From assembly GCA_035308965.1 (NCBI GenBank), contig DATGFN010000006.1, forward strand, positions 124,001-188,000: a stretch of 64,000 nucleotides of DNA, in the 5' to 3' direction. A program made the translations under genes and the position numbers. This DNA comes from DASYXZ01 sp035308965 (GTDB lineage Bacteria; Acidobacteriota; Terriglobia; UBA7540). Under the pieces are notes generated by a model, which saw only the letters and a list, made by a program, of their open reading frames with translations, searched no databases and had not been told where the DNA came from. Below, piece by piece: positions 24,907 to 33,180 of this stretch (position 1 is the first letter of the stretch; each line of letters opens with the position of its first letter).

Positions 24907-25680
24907 CTACAATTTAAAGAGCTCGCGCAATTTACGCGTCTGGCCGCGGCTCACGGGAATTTCAGATTGCTTGCGGTCATCCATTCTCAACTGGTACGAA
25001 CCCTTAAACCACGGAATGACTTCTTTGATGCGGTTGATGTTGACGATGTAGGACCGATGAGTGCGCCAGAAAGCATTCGGGTCCAGGTTGTCGAGCAGGT
25101 CTTCGATAGTGTGGAAAATGGATTCGCCCTCCAGTTCTTTCGTCACCAGGGTGACGACGCCATCGATGACGCTGGCGAAAATGACGTCTTCGGAGTCCAC
25201 CAAAAATAGACGTCCCGCGCTTCGTATCATGAGCTTGGTTTTCTGGGTTACCGGATGCTCACCCAACATATGAACCAACTTATCGAGTTTCTCGTGGGTT
25301 GATTCCGCCGTTTCGATCATACGCCGGACTTTGCCGATGGCTTTTTCCAGGCGGGCGCGCGCAATGGGCTTGAGGAGATAATCAATGGCATTCACTTCAA
25401 AGGCGTGCACGGCATAATGGTCGTAAGCGGTGGCGAAGACAAACAAGGGCAGGGAAAGTTTTCTCTCCAGCAATTTCTTGATCACCCCAAATCCGTCCAG
25501 CCCCGGCATTTGCACATCCAGGAAGACGAGTTGGGGCGACAAATCGCGGATCAAGTTCAGCGCCTCGGGGCCGTTCTTTCCCTGGCCCACCACTTCGACG
25601 TCCGGGAAGCCCTTTAACAAGAATGCCAATTCGTCGCGGGCGGGTTGTTCGTCGTCCACAATCAACGCCTGAATTTTCAT
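24907..25680 (-). CDS. LytTR family response regulator (LytR/AlgR type)
   Basis: 257 residues. The receiver domain (1-~120) has acidic D9/D10, phospho-acceptor D55 in 'LVFLDVQMPG', a Thr in 'FATAYDHYA' and the Lys in 'YLLKP'. The LytTR DNA-binding domain covers ~150-257: 'RLFLVDSEDVIFASVIDGVVTLVTKE', 'FWRTHRSYIVNINRIKEVIPWFKGSYQLRMDD', 'IPVSRGQTRKLRELF'. It should bind direct repeats upstream of target promoters after phosphorylation by a LytS/YehU-type histidine kinase. No such kinase gene adjoins it, so it is an orphan here. A linker helix (~120-145) joins the domains. It is convergent with cobA-hemD and divergent from the next small exported protein. Confidence 0.92.
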   Translation of the reverse strand: MKIQALIVDDEQPARDELAFLLKGFPDVEVVGQGKNGPEALNLIRDLSPQLVFLDVQMPGLDGFGVIKKLLERKLSLPLFVFATAYDHYAVHAFEVNAIDYLLKPIARARLEKAIGKVRRMIETAESTHEKLDKLVHMLGEHPVTQKTKLMIRSAGRLFLVDSEDVIFASVIDGVVTLVTKELEGESIFHTIEDLLDNLDPNAFWRTHRSYIVNINRIKEVIPWFKGSYQLRMDDRKQSEIPVSRGQTRKLRELFKL

Positions 25681-25810
25681 GGTAACGATTCAACCTTTCG
25701 GGGCGCAGCTCCTGCTCATCCCACCATAGCATAGCCCCCTGCCCTGCCGCCAGAATTTGGAGAATTCTAACTTTGCACCAACCCGGTTTCGGTTGACTCC
25801 GCCGTTGTGA

Positions 25811-25816
25811 TACTAT
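25811..25816 (+). promoter_or_regulatory. Extended -10 (TGATACTAT) before the small exported protein
   Basis: TG-A-TACTAT matches an extended -10 with hexamer TACTAT at 25811-25816. A TTGACT at ~25789 is too close for a usual -35. A GGAGG at 25836-25840 follows, nine bases before ATG 25850. Confidence 0.45.
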
Positions 25817-25849
25817 CCCCCGAACAAGGAGTAACGGAGGTCCGAACCC

Positions 25850-26341
25850 ATGGACCGAAACCAGGCAATTTGTCCACTCTTGAAATCAATACCTAGAGGT
25901 ATGGTCATGAAAATTTCTATGAAAACCGCCACGCTCATGTGCGTAATTTGGGCGTGTCTTTTTTGTTCGCCAGCGCTCCAGGCTCAGCAATGCCAAGATG
26001 AGGAAGGTATTACGAAGGACTACTTGAAAGACCTCAATGACCGGGTGGAGACAACCCGAAAAGAGAGTCTCGCCGACTTTGAAAAAGGCTACCATCAAAA
26101 AAGCTCCCTCACCAAGCTCAGCATCACTCTGGGAATGGTGAAGGAGCTTGTGGAGTGCCTGGAAAAGGCGGGCCAGGATCCCGCCGCTCCCAAAGACCAA
26201 GCGGATGCTAACAAAACCAAACAGGAAATGTATTCCAAGGTCGCGGAAAAACTCGCGGCAGACCAAAAAGCGTTGAAAGCCGCTGAAGATTCCAAGGCAG
26301 CCAAGGTCCTTATCGAAAAATTCGACTATTCCTCAAAATGA
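25850..26341 (+). CDS. Small exported helical protein of unknown function
   Basis: 163 residues from ATG 25850, which has GGAGG nine bases upstream. A second start at 25907 (GAGG seven bases upstream) would open directly on the signal peptide MKISMKTATLMCVIWACLFC..ALQA, cleaved after ALQA. With the first start the signal has an unusually long n-region. The mature part is highly charged, rich in Lys, Glu, Ala and Gln, with one Cys pair left near its start and end ('QQCQDEEG', 'ECLEKAG'). It looks all-helical, possibly coiled-coil. I recognise no family. The signal peptide and charged helices suggest a periplasmic protein. Confidence 0.65.
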   Translation: MDRNQAICPLLKSIPRGMVMKISMKTATLMCVIWACLFCSPALQAQQCQDEEGITKDYLKDLNDRVETTRKESLADFEKGYHQKSSLTKLSITLGMVKELVECLEKAGQDPAAPKDQADANKTKQEMYSKVAEKLAADQKALKAAEDSKAAKVLIEKFDYSSK

Positions 26342-26469
26342 AAGTCCGTATGAACAGGTCAAATCCGCTTCGATGCCGATCCCGAAAATGTGAAAATGCA
26401 AACAAGCTTCCAGACCTGCTGGGTGGAGCTCCTTAAAAAATCAATTCCAGCGCCGAAAGGAAATCGCGC

Positions 26470-27009
26470 TTGCGATCCAACTCTCGAATCTTGAGCAGCA
26501 GAACGGTGTTCAAAGGAAGAGTGGTCACCGTCAAAGTGGAACAAGTCTTCGAGCCTGGCGGGGTCAAGGCCGAGCGGGAGGTGATCTGCCATTCCGGCTC
26601 GGTGGTGGTGCTTCCCCGTTTGGCCGATGGAAGTGTGATCCTGGTTCGCCAATACCGTCATGCCGCCGGTCGGGCATTGTGGGAGTTGGTGGCGGGGGGC
26701 ATTGAACGGGGAGAAAATCCGCAGCAGGCCGCGCGCCGGGAACTGCGGGAAGAAACCGGTTACCGCGCCCTTCGCGTTAAACCGTTATTTGATTTCTTTC
26801 CCAGCCCGGGCGTCCTGACGGAGAGAATGTACCTGGTGGAAGCGAGCGGCCTTACTCTTTCAGAGGCAGATCCCGAGGCTGACGAGCGCATCCGGGTGGG
26901 CCGATTTACCCGGCGCCAATTGAAGCAAATGCTGGAGGCCCGAAAAATCAAGGACGGGAAGACATTGGCAGGGCTCTATTGGCTTCTAAATAAACACCCT
27001 GGAAACTGA
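26470..27009 (+). CDS. NUDIX hydrolase, ADP-ribose pyrophosphatase-like
   Basis: 179 residues. The start is TTG 26470, with AAAGGA about eight bases upstream; no ATG in a better place precedes the conserved part. The opening 'SSRTVFKGRVVTVKVEQV' and 'VICHSGSVVVLPRLADGSVILVRQYRHAAGRALWELVAG' are typical of the ADP-ribose subfamily. The complete Nudix box is at 77-98 ('GGIERGENPQQAARRELREE..TGY'). 'SPGVLTERMYLVEA' follows. It should cleave ADP-ribose to AMP and ribose-5-phosphate with Mg2+, clearing a reactive NAD breakdown product. It appears to be a single gene with the csp promoter shortly after its stop. Confidence 0.9.
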   Translation: MRSNSRILSSRTVFKGRVVTVKVEQVFEPGGVKAEREVICHSGSVVVLPRLADGSVILVRQYRHAAGRALWELVAGGIERGENPQQAARRELREETGYRALRVKPLFDFFPSPGVLTERMYLVEASGLTLSEADPEADERIRVGRFTRRQLKQMLEARKIKDGKTLAGLYWLLNKHPGN

Positions 27010-27054
27010 CAGCGCTAAATAATGGACCGCCGTTTGCACCGGGTGAAAAAATTC

Positions 27055-27082
27055 TTGACAAGCCCCTGCCCATATATATATT
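27055..27082 (+). promoter_or_regulatory. Strong sigma70-type promoter of the cold-shock transcript
   Basis: TTGACA (27055-27060), a 16-base spacer and TATATT (27077-27082) in an AT run. The predicted start near 27088-27090 gives a leader of about 130 bases before the cold-shock start codon. Confidence 0.6.
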
Positions 27083-27135
27083 TATGGGGTGGGAGCTTGC
27101 AAGGTGAACGTATCGGCGAGGCGCAACTGAAAAAC

Positions 27136-27172
27136 AGCCGGGAGCCCGGAAGGGTTCGCGGCTATTTTTTTT
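27136..27172 (+). terminator. Intrinsic terminator inside the cold-shock leader
   Basis: The stem AGCCG-G-GAGCCC with a GGAA tetraloop and GGGTTC-G-CGGCT (27136-27163) has one G-G mismatch and is followed by ATTTTTTTT. It lies between the promoter at 27055 and the start at 27220. The leader therefore either makes a ~85-base small RNA or is an attenuator. Confidence 0.65.
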
Positions 27173-27219
27173 GGAGCCGGCCTGCGAGCCCCCTAACGCA
27201 GAATTAAGGAGGAACGTAA

Positions 27220-27432
27220 GTGGCACGACTTCAAGGAAAAGTAAAGTGGTTCAACAACAGCAAGGGTTACGGTTTCATCGGCCAGGAAGGCGGGGCCGAC
27301 GTCTTCGTACACTATTCAGCCATCCAGGGCGAGGGATTCAAAACCCTGCAAGAGGGTGACACAGTTGAATTTGAAGTCACCCAAGGACAGAAAGGCCCCC
27401 AAGCCGATAAGGTAACCAAAGTAGGAGCTTAG
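27220..27432 (+). CDS. Cold-shock protein (CspA family)
   Basis: 70 residues from GTG 27220, with TAAGGAGG six bases upstream. The single cold-shock OB-fold has RNP1 'KGYGFIGQ' and RNP2 'VFVHYSAI' and starts 'QGKVKWFNNSKG'. These proteins bind single-stranded RNA and act as RNA chaperones in the cytosol, often controlled by a long structured 5' leader. Here the leader (~27088-27219) is long and contains an intrinsic terminator. A strong terminator also follows the gene, so it is monocistronic. The name does not imply cold induction, since many Csp copies are growth-phase regulated. Confidence 0.95.
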   Translation: MARLQGKVKWFNNSKGYGFIGQEGGADVFVHYSAIQGEGFKTLQEGDTVEFEVTQGQKGPQADKVTKVGA

Positions 27433-27460
27433 GAATCGACTCCCGATTCCACGCCTCCAC

Positions 27461-27490
27461 GGCCCAACCTGCGGGTTGGGCCATTTTTTT
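27461..27490 (+). terminator. Intrinsic terminator of the cold-shock gene
   Basis: GGCCCAACC and GGTTGGGCC form a perfect 9-bp stem around a 4-base loop, followed by ATTTTTTT. It begins 28 bases after the stop. Confidence 0.9.
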
Positions 27491-27706
27491 GGGACGCGCT
27501 GGTTTTGGCCGGAGCGTACCATCCTTCCAACGCGCATATTTGTGAAAGCCTGCTTGCTTTCCGCCTTTGAGTGCGAGACAATCACAACCGAAACTAGGAA
27601 AGGTGTGTGCTGTTTTCGGGCGCGATTAGATAGCGAACGGGATCAACCGGGAAAAAGAATAGGGACGGATTGCTCTGGAATTATCTCGCGGGGCAGGAGG
27701 CTTATC

Positions 27707-28429
27707 ATGGCGGCGAGAACCATATCAGCATTCACAATTCTAATTTTGTTTGCCTCTGCTTGCCTTGCTCAGGATTATTCCCCATCATTAATCCTGACGC
27801 CGCGAGGCGTTACGCTCTCGACATACCCAGCCGCACCCGCACCGACGACGACTGGGACCTTGACAGTTCCTGCCGACACCGAAGCCGCCGTCACCATGCT
27901 TTCCGGCCTTCACACTCGCATCAGCCAGGTCAATGACCCCGTCACCGCTCGCTTGCAACAGCCCGTTTATGTGGACGGTCAAATGGCACTTCCAACCGGC
28001 AGCATCCTGAATGGAAGAGTGACGCGCGTCGAGCTCGCGGGGCGGATGCGCCATCCCGCCGAGTTGGGGCTCCGCTTTGAAAGCATCACCCTTCCCAGCG
28101 GAGAAACTGAACCCATTTCCGCTGTTCTTGCCGCCCTTGAAAAACCGGGACTGGCCAAGGCCAGACTTGATTCCGAAGGGATTCTGAGAGGCACCCGAGG
28201 ATTTTCGTTCAAGGCGCTGGCGGGCGGAATTGCCGGGGTCGGCGCCCTGAGCGTCGGCAAGGCCACACTGGCCGCGTCATCCGCCGTCAGCACGTTGATC
28301 CCCGTGGGGGGCGCTGCCGCGCTGGGCTTCGCGGCGCTCTGGCCCAAAGGGAATGACGTTAATGTTCCACCTGATACGCGCTGCCGCATTCGATTGAATT
28401 ATCCCGTCACCGTGCGTATTCAGTGGTAA
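27707..28429 (+). CDS. Exported protein, possibly TrbI/VirB10-like beta domain
   Basis: 240 residues from ATG 27707, with AGGAGG seven bases upstream; the frame is open further 5' without a better start. The signal peptide is MAARTISAFTILILFASACLA. The central part ('TEAAVTMLSGLHTRISQVNDPVTARLQQPVYVDGQMALPTGSILNGRVTRVE') resembles the TrbI/VirB10 type barrel pattern, with a 'lPxGsxlxGxV' motif, but no conjugation genes are near. A glycine/alanine-rich hydrophobic stretch at ~180-215 may be a membrane segment or hairpin. The protein ends 'CRIRLNYPVTVRIQW'. The function is unknown, and the similarity is by eye and weak. Confidence 0.6.
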   Translation: MAARTISAFTILILFASACLAQDYSPSLILTPRGVTLSTYPAAPAPTTTGTLTVPADTEAAVTMLSGLHTRISQVNDPVTARLQQPVYVDGQMALPTGSILNGRVTRVELAGRMRHPAELGLRFESITLPSGETEPISAVLAALEKPGLAKARLDSEGILRGTRGFSFKALAGGIAGVGALSVGKATLAASSAVSTLIPVGGAAALGFAALWPKGNDVNVPPDTRCRIRLNYPVTVRIQW

Positions 28430-28511
28430 GCAAGCGTAGTGGATATCCAATTTTTCCGCCTCCCCTTTGGGCGGCGGGCCCGCGGGCGCGTTCGCGCCAC
28501 ACTCCAATCTG

Positions 28512-29366
28512 ATGGATCGCCTGATATATCACAACGACCGTATTCTTCCCCTGGAAGAAGCGCGCCTTTCCCCCGGGCAAGTTGGCCTGCTCACGGGCTG
28601 GGGCGTGTTCACCACCCTGCGTGTCTACCAAGGCCTGCCCTTTGCGTTTGAGCGCCATTGGGCGCGCATGAAGCGAGACGCATTGCTGCTGGGCGTCCCC
28701 CTCTGCTATGAAGAAGAGAAAGTCCGCCAGGCGATTGTGGACCTGGTGCGCGCCAACCAGCATCCGGAAAGTATGGCCCGCGTTTCATTCGTGAAAAACG
28801 AAGGCGGGCTATGGGCGGAAGCGCCGGGACGGCCTGCCACCGACCTGCTGATTTTTATTCGGGAACTGGTGGATTGGCCGGCGGTGCAGCGCTTGCAACT
28901 TGAACCTCACGGAATTTTTTCCGCTGGGCCCTACGCGGGCGCAAAAATGCTCTCGTGGGTTTCGCACGCCGCTGTGCTGGAACGAGCCCACGCCAAAGGA
29001 TTTGATGACGCGTTGCTGATCAACGAGAAAGAACAAATCGCGGAGTGCACTTCCGCCAACGTGTTTCTGGTGCGCGGCGGCGCGGTTTCCACGCCTCCGC
29101 TTTCTTCCGGGTGCCTGGCAGGCATCACGCGCGAGATTCTGCTGGAAATTGCGCCGCGCGCCGGTTTTCCTCTGCATGAAAAGGAACTAACGGTGGAAGA
29201 TCTTTCCGCCGCCGAGGAAGTTTTTATCAGCTCGACTACGCGCGAAGTGGCCGCCATTGCATCCATCGATCCAAAGTGGAAATTCACTTCGCCGGGCAAA
29301 ACCACGCTGGCGCTTGAGAAAGTTTTCCAAGAATACGTGCGGGAGTACCTGGGGGCTAGAGTCTAG
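28512..29366 (+). CDS. Class IV PLP aminotransferase (branched-chain aminotransferase / ADC lyase-like)
   Basis: 284 residues from ATG 28512 (MDRLIYHNDRILPLEEARLS). It is a fold-type IV PLP enzyme with catalytic K145 in 'YAGAKMLSW' and the later 'INEKEQIAECTSANVFLV' and 'SGCLAGITREILLE' motifs. These motifs are shared by branched-chain aminotransferase (IlvE), D-amino acid aminotransferase and 4-amino-4-deoxychorismate lyase (PabC), and sequence alone does not separate them. Length and the 'SPGQVGLLTGWGVFTTLRVYQG' opening lean to an IlvE or PabC role. Its stop shares the palindrome CTAG with the stop of the convergent class III aminotransferase gene, leaving no terminator space. Confidence 0.85.
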   Translation: MDRLIYHNDRILPLEEARLSPGQVGLLTGWGVFTTLRVYQGLPFAFERHWARMKRDALLLGVPLCYEEEKVRQAIVDLVRANQHPESMARVSFVKNEGGLWAEAPGRPATDLLIFIRELVDWPAVQRLQLEPHGIFSAGPYAGAKMLSWVSHAAVLERAHAKGFDDALLINEKEQIAECTSANVFLVRGGAVSTPPLSSGCLAGITREILLEIAPRAGFPLHEKELTVEDLSAAEEVFISSTTREVAAIASIDPKWKFTSPGKTTLALEKVFQEYVREYLGARV

Positions 29367-30757
29367 CTTGCCGTGCTGCAACGCCTAAACAACTGATCGA
29401 GAAGATCAAGCGCCAGATCCATTTCCTCGCGGGTAATGGTGAAGGACGGAGCAAGGGTGAAGACATTTTTGTAATAGCCGCCTACGTCCAGCACCAGGCC
29501 GTAATTTCGTCCACGGCCGTCGAGATCGCCTTTCAAACCTTCGGCAAAAATTCTGTCGGTCAATTCGCGATCGGGTGTGATGCCGTCTTCCTTGCAAAGC
29601 TCGATGCGCAGAGCGAGGCCCAGGCCATCCACCTGTCCGATTGACTTCGGATGCCGTTTTTTCAGCTCGCGCAAACCGGCCAGCAAGTACGCGCCTTTTT
29701 CATTCACCAGCGTTTCATAATCGGTGTCTTCCATCATCTTGAGAGCTTCGAGCGCCACCGCCGTGCCTAAGGTATTCGAGGAAAACGTGGAATGGGTTGA
29801 GCCGGGCGGAAAGAGTTCGGGGGTAATCAATTCCTCGCGCGCCCAAATTCCGGAGAGCGGATTCAGGCCGTTGGTCAGTGCTTTGCCGAACACAATGATG
29901 TCCGGCGTGATGCCCAAGTGCTCGATGCCCCAGAATTTTCCGGTGCGGTAGAAACCCATCTGAATTTCGTCATCGACAATCAAGATTTTGTGTTTGGTGC
30001 AAGTCTCCTTGAGCCTCTCAAAGTACTCTTTAGGAGGTATCACGTACCCGCCCGTGCCCTGCACCGGTTCGATATAAAATGCGCCATACTCTGAAGACTG
30101 CGCTTTGGGATCCCAGACCCCGTTGTACTCATTGTCAAAAAGTTTGGCGAACTGGTCCTGGCAATAGATGTCGCAGGTCTCGCGCTTCAGTCCGTACATA
30201 CAGCGAAAGCAGTAAGGATAAAAAACAAACTGCGCCCGATCGCTGAAGTGTCCGTAGCGGCGGCGATAACGATAGCTGGAGGTGATGGCGGAGGCGCCGA
30301 GAGTGCGCCCGTGATATCCGCCCATGAAGGCGAACATCAGGTTCTTGCCCGTCACCATGCGCACGATTTTAAGCGAATCCTCAATGGCCTGCGAGCCGCC
30401 TACGTTGAAGTGGACGCGCCCTTTCACTCCAAAGCGCTTTTCGCAATACTGCGCAATGCGCGCCGCCACTTCCACCTTCTCGGCGTGCAAGTATTGGCAG
30501 GCCAATTGGGGCAGGCGGTCGATCTGCCTTTTTAGGGCATCGTTCAAGCGGGCGTTTTTGTAGCCGAAACTGGCGGCCGAATACCACATCTGGAGGTCGA
30601 GATATGGCGTGCCGTGCTCGTCAAAGAGAGTGCTGCCCTCGCAATTCACAAACACTTTGGGCGGTTCGAGATAATGTACCGTGTCGCCAAAGGAACAGTA
30701 CTTGCGCTCGAGCTCCAGCAGTTCAGCGGTTTTTGTGGTGGTCTCGGAAATTGACAA
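29363..30757 (-). CDS. Class III PLP aminotransferase
   Basis: 464 residues from TTG 30757, which has GGGAGG ten bases upstream. Another TTG at 30802 extends the frame by 15 residues but lacks a ribosome site. It is fold-type I, class III: 'VHFNVGGSQAIEDSLKIVR', 'GGYHGRTLGASAITSS', 'EPVQGTGGYVIPPKEYF', the PLP Asp in 'LIVDDEIQMGF' and the Schiff-base Lys in 'IIVFGKALTNG' (about K292). A cysteine cluster C-x2-C-x8-C-x3-C follows 'QFVFYPY', as in several omega-aminotransferases. The amino acceptor is unknown. It is the last gene of a minus-strand set running from the acyl carrier protein, so the substrate may be a product of that set. Confidence 0.88.
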   Translation of the reverse strand: MSISETTTKTAELLELERKYCSFGDTVHYLEPPKVFVNCEGSTLFDEHGTPYLDLQMWYSAASFGYKNARLNDALKRQIDRLPQLACQYLHAEKVEVAARIAQYCEKRFGVKGRVHFNVGGSQAIEDSLKIVRMVTGKNLMFAFMGGYHGRTLGASAITSSYRYRRRYGHFSDRAQFVFYPYCFRCMYGLKRETCDIYCQDQFAKLFDNEYNGVWDPKAQSSEYGAFYIEPVQGTGGYVIPPKEYFERLKETCTKHKILIVDDEIQMGFYRTGKFWGIEHLGITPDIIVFGKALTNGLNPLSGIWAREELITPELFPPGSTHSTFSSNTLGTAVALEALKMMEDTDYETLVNEKGAYLLAGLRELKKRHPKSIGQVDGLGLALRIELCKEDGITPDRELTDRIFAEGLKGDLDGRGRNYGLVLDVGGYYKNVFTLAPSFTITREEMDLALDLLDQLFRRCSTAS

Positions 30758-30833
30758 TTTATTTTTGCCTCCCGTTCTGTTGCCGATTGGCGCCCAACTC
30801 AAAAGTCAGCCTAAGGGACTGTCCATCACATCA

Positions 30834-31571
30834 TTAAACCGCAACTTCCATTTTTAATTTTCGCGTTTTCAACCTGGGCTCACGCGGCCTGGGAATTTCC
30901 CCGACCACTGACTCTTGCGCCATGGCTTCCATCTGATCCTCAATTTCCGCGAAGGTTTCAAAGGGCTGGCAAGCAATGTCGTTCTCACGGCAATAGGAAA
31001 GCAACTGGCGCTTGGCAAACACAACATCCGCCGCCTGGGCGGCAAACCGGTCGGAAAGCCCGTCACCAATAAAAACAACCGGGCTGGCACTGTTCCGCAC
31101 ACGCCGGATGACTTCCACTTTACAGGTGGCGCAGTCGTGTTGGCAGGGAGGGCCGGCGTAAGGGAACGAGGTCTCCACGCGTCGGCCGCGGATTTTGAGG
31201 GCACTGGAGAAAAGTTGCTTCCCATTTTTGAGCGACCCTCCGAACCCGGTGTTCTTAAGCACGCGCCGGATAATAAGGTCAAACCCATCGCTCAACACAT
31301 ACAGGGGAAACTTGCGCCGGCCGGCCCATTGATAAAACGCGGCGAAATGGGGATCAAGAGGGACAGAATCGACGAGCGCGTTTAACTCTTTCGCCGAAGC
31401 ATCCACCAGCGCCATCTGCCGCTCCAGGCATTCCCGCGACCCAATCTGTCCGCGGGACCACTCCTGCTCCACTTCGCGCCAGGAGGGGTGAGCGAGTTGC
31501 GTCAGGACAAGGTCCGTGACGTCTACCTGCGAAATTGTTCCATCAAAATCCGAGAAGATGATCGGTTTCAT
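30834..31571 (-). CDS. MtnX-like HAD-IB phosphatase
   Basis: 245 residues. HAD motif I is 'FSDFDGTI' (D8 nucleophile, D10). Motif II is the Ser in 'LYVLSDGFD', and motif III/IV is 'VVFIGDGLSDRFAAQAADVVFAK'. The pattern and size match the MtnX-like/phosphoserine phosphatase branch. A cysteine group 'CQHDCATCKVEVI' is also typical of the MtnX-like subgroup. True MtnX removes phosphate from 2-hydroxy-3-keto-5-methylthiopentenyl phosphate in methionine salvage, but no other salvage gene is here. The neighbouring aminotransferase (76 bases downstream) and ligase suggest a phosphate-ester intermediate in another pathway. Confidence 0.83.
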   Translation of the reverse strand: MKPIIFSDFDGTISQVDVTDLVLTQLAHPSWREVEQEWSRGQIGSRECLERQMALVDASAKELNALVDSVPLDPHFAAFYQWAGRRKFPLYVLSDGFDLIIRRVLKNTGFGGSLKNGKQLFSSALKIRGRRVETSFPYAGPPCQHDCATCKVEVIRRVRNSASPVVFIGDGLSDRFAAQAADVVFAKRQLLSYCRENDIACQPFETFAEIEDQMEAMAQESVVGEIPRPREPRLKTRKLKMEVAV

Positions 31572-31597
31572 TATTTAGAAGATATCCTTTTTCAAGA

Positions 31598-31745
31598 GCT
31601 GAAATATGAAGTGTGAAGTAAGATTTATGAAACCAAACCGGCGCTTCATTCTGCCCCGACAAATTAAAAACAATTCGTCCACCGTTTATGGCTCTTGATT
31701 CATATTTCATACCTCAAATTTCATAATTCATGCTTCATAATTCTG
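31598..31745. repeat. Inverted arrays of TGAAGTATGAA-like units in the gap
   Basis: Units resembling TGAAATATGAAGTGTGAAG (from ~31602) face their inverse (TTCATATTTCATACC..TTCATAATTCATGCTTCATAATTC) at ~31694-31742. The same unit, in the same facing arrangement, flanks the four-helix-bundle gene at 53003-53500. Confidence 0.65.
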
Positions 31746-31746
31746 C

Positions 31747-33063
31747 TCAGCTTTCCCGTTCGTCCACCAACCTCCGCTGCTTACGTCTCTGACCGAGAGC
31801 GCCGGGCGGCAAGCATTGGAAGGCAAGCTGGTACATGCCGCAAACGTGGTTGGCCCACATCTCAGGAAAGCGCGCCTCCAAGTTCCGGCGCACCGACTGC
31901 TCAACGGTTGAAGGGCTGATGCCGTTCACAAGTTCCATTCGAAATTCCAGAATGTCCCTGGTTCCCTCCTGGCGGACGGCCACTTGCCAGCGCGTGGAGA
32001 TGCCCTCCACGTCGTGCAAAACTTTTTCAAAAATCTCGGGGTGCATATTCCCCGCCCCCATCACCACCATCTCATCACGGCGGCCCTTGATTCTGGCGAT
32101 GCGGCGGATGGTGGCGCCGCAAGCACAAGGCTCGTCGATAAAACGGGTGATGTCGCTCACGCGGTAGCGGATCATGGGCATGGTCCGCCGCGAAAGAGTG
32201 GTCATCACCAGTTCCCCGTATCCTTCGGCATCGGGATCAAGTATTTCGAGAAGAAAATTGAATTCATCCACGTGATAGCCGTCGCGGCGCGAACACTCCA
32301 TCCCCAACCCGCCGCCCATTTCCGTGGAGCCGTAACCGAGAATCACCGGCGCCTTCCAAACGTCCTGAACGTAGCTGCGATAGGGATCCGTCATGCGATC
32401 GCCGGCGGCAAAAATCAATTTGATGGGAACTGTTCCTTCCTTTTCCGCAATCTCGCTCAGGCTCACCAGCCAGGTGGGATCGGCCACGATCACGTTGTAA
32501 CCATCCTGCTTCAAGCGGGCATAAACGTCGCGCGGGTGCGGCTTACCGATGGCCGAACAGAAAACGTCCATGCGTTTGCAGGCAAGAAACGTAATCCAAC
32601 TGCTGATCCAATAGCCTGCGTCAAAAGTGCAGACCACGCGGTCGCCGGGGCGCATCCCATTGTCATAAAACGCCGCGCCCTCGTAACGCGCGGCAAAATC
32701 CAATTCGCCGTAGCCGAAGAAAGTCCGCTTGGGCGAACCGGAAGTTCCGGTGGTCTCAAAGACGGCTTGCGGCTCCCGGCAGAGAAAATCTTCCGGAGGT
32801 AGGGCAAGCAGGTCTTCCGCCGTCGTAAAAATGTCCTTCAGATCTTCGGGCCCGCGGACGCGCGCGGGGTCCACACCCTGCTCGCGTAATTTGCGCGCAA
32901 AAAATTTCTGGTGCTTGGCCGCGTAGCGAACCACTTGGCGAAAAGCGCCCGCCTGTATCCGGCGAATCATTGGCCGCGGCACCGACTTGCCCCAACGGGC
33001 CAGGGCGGGAACTGAATCGCCGATGACCGCACGCTCCACGAATTTTCGGCCTCGAGAAAGCAT
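31747..33063 (-). CDS. PaaK-like AMP-dependent ligase (phenylacetate-CoA ligase family)
   Basis: 438 residues from ATG 33063; a TTG directly before it could add one residue. It shows the adenylate-forming fold of the PaaK/coenzyme F390 synthetase branch: the phosphate loop 'VFETTGTSGSPKRTFFGYGE', 'GYGSTEMGGGLGMEC', 'GYGELVMTTLSRRTMPMIRYRVSD' and the C-terminal hinge 'IKGRRDEMVVMGAGNMHPEIFEKVL'. Such enzymes activate a carboxylic acid with ATP and pass it to CoA, a carrier protein or another acceptor. With an acyl carrier protein and ketosynthase upstream, loading of an acyl group onto that carrier is a reasonable inference. The acid is unknown. Confidence 0.85.
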   Translation of the reverse strand: MLSRGRKFVERAVIGDSVPALARWGKSVPRPMIRRIQAGAFRQVVRYAAKHQKFFARKLREQGVDPARVRGPEDLKDIFTTAEDLLALPPEDFLCREPQAVFETTGTSGSPKRTFFGYGELDFAARYEGAAFYDNGMRPGDRVVCTFDAGYWISSWITFLACKRMDVFCSAIGKPHPRDVYARLKQDGYNVIVADPTWLVSLSEIAEKEGTVPIKLIFAAGDRMTDPYRSYVQDVWKAPVILGYGSTEMGGGLGMECSRRDGYHVDEFNFLLEILDPDAEGYGELVMTTLSRRTMPMIRYRVSDITRFIDEPCACGATIRRIARIKGRRDEMVVMGAGNMHPEIFEKVLHDVEGISTRWQVAVRQEGTRDILEFRMELVNGISPSTVEQSVRRNLEARFPEMWANHVCGMYQLAFQCLPPGALGQRRKQRRLVDERES

Positions 33064-33077
33064 CAAAAAAAGTCCGT

Positions 33078-33178
33078 AGTCCTTTGTCCGGAGTCACTTG
33101 CCATTTCAACTGCCCAAGATTCCCCCATCCAGTCCTTTTCCTCCGCAAATAACGAAGGACAAATGACAAAGGACGTCC
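33078..33178. repeat. Inverted repeat with GTCCTTTGTC / GACAAAGGAC arms
   Basis: GTAGTCCTTTGTCCGGAGTC near 33076-33095 faces AAGGACAAATGACAAAGGAC near 33150-33175. It fills the gap between the glycosyltransferase and ligase genes and is of the same small-unit type as the other facing arrays. Confidence 0.55.
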
Positions 33179-33180
33179 TC

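Noticed and set aside
24743..25051. 102-codon frame following cobA-hemD
   Set aside because: It translates the GTCATGCCCGCG repeat ('CHAREGGNP') and then runs antisense into the LytTR gene.
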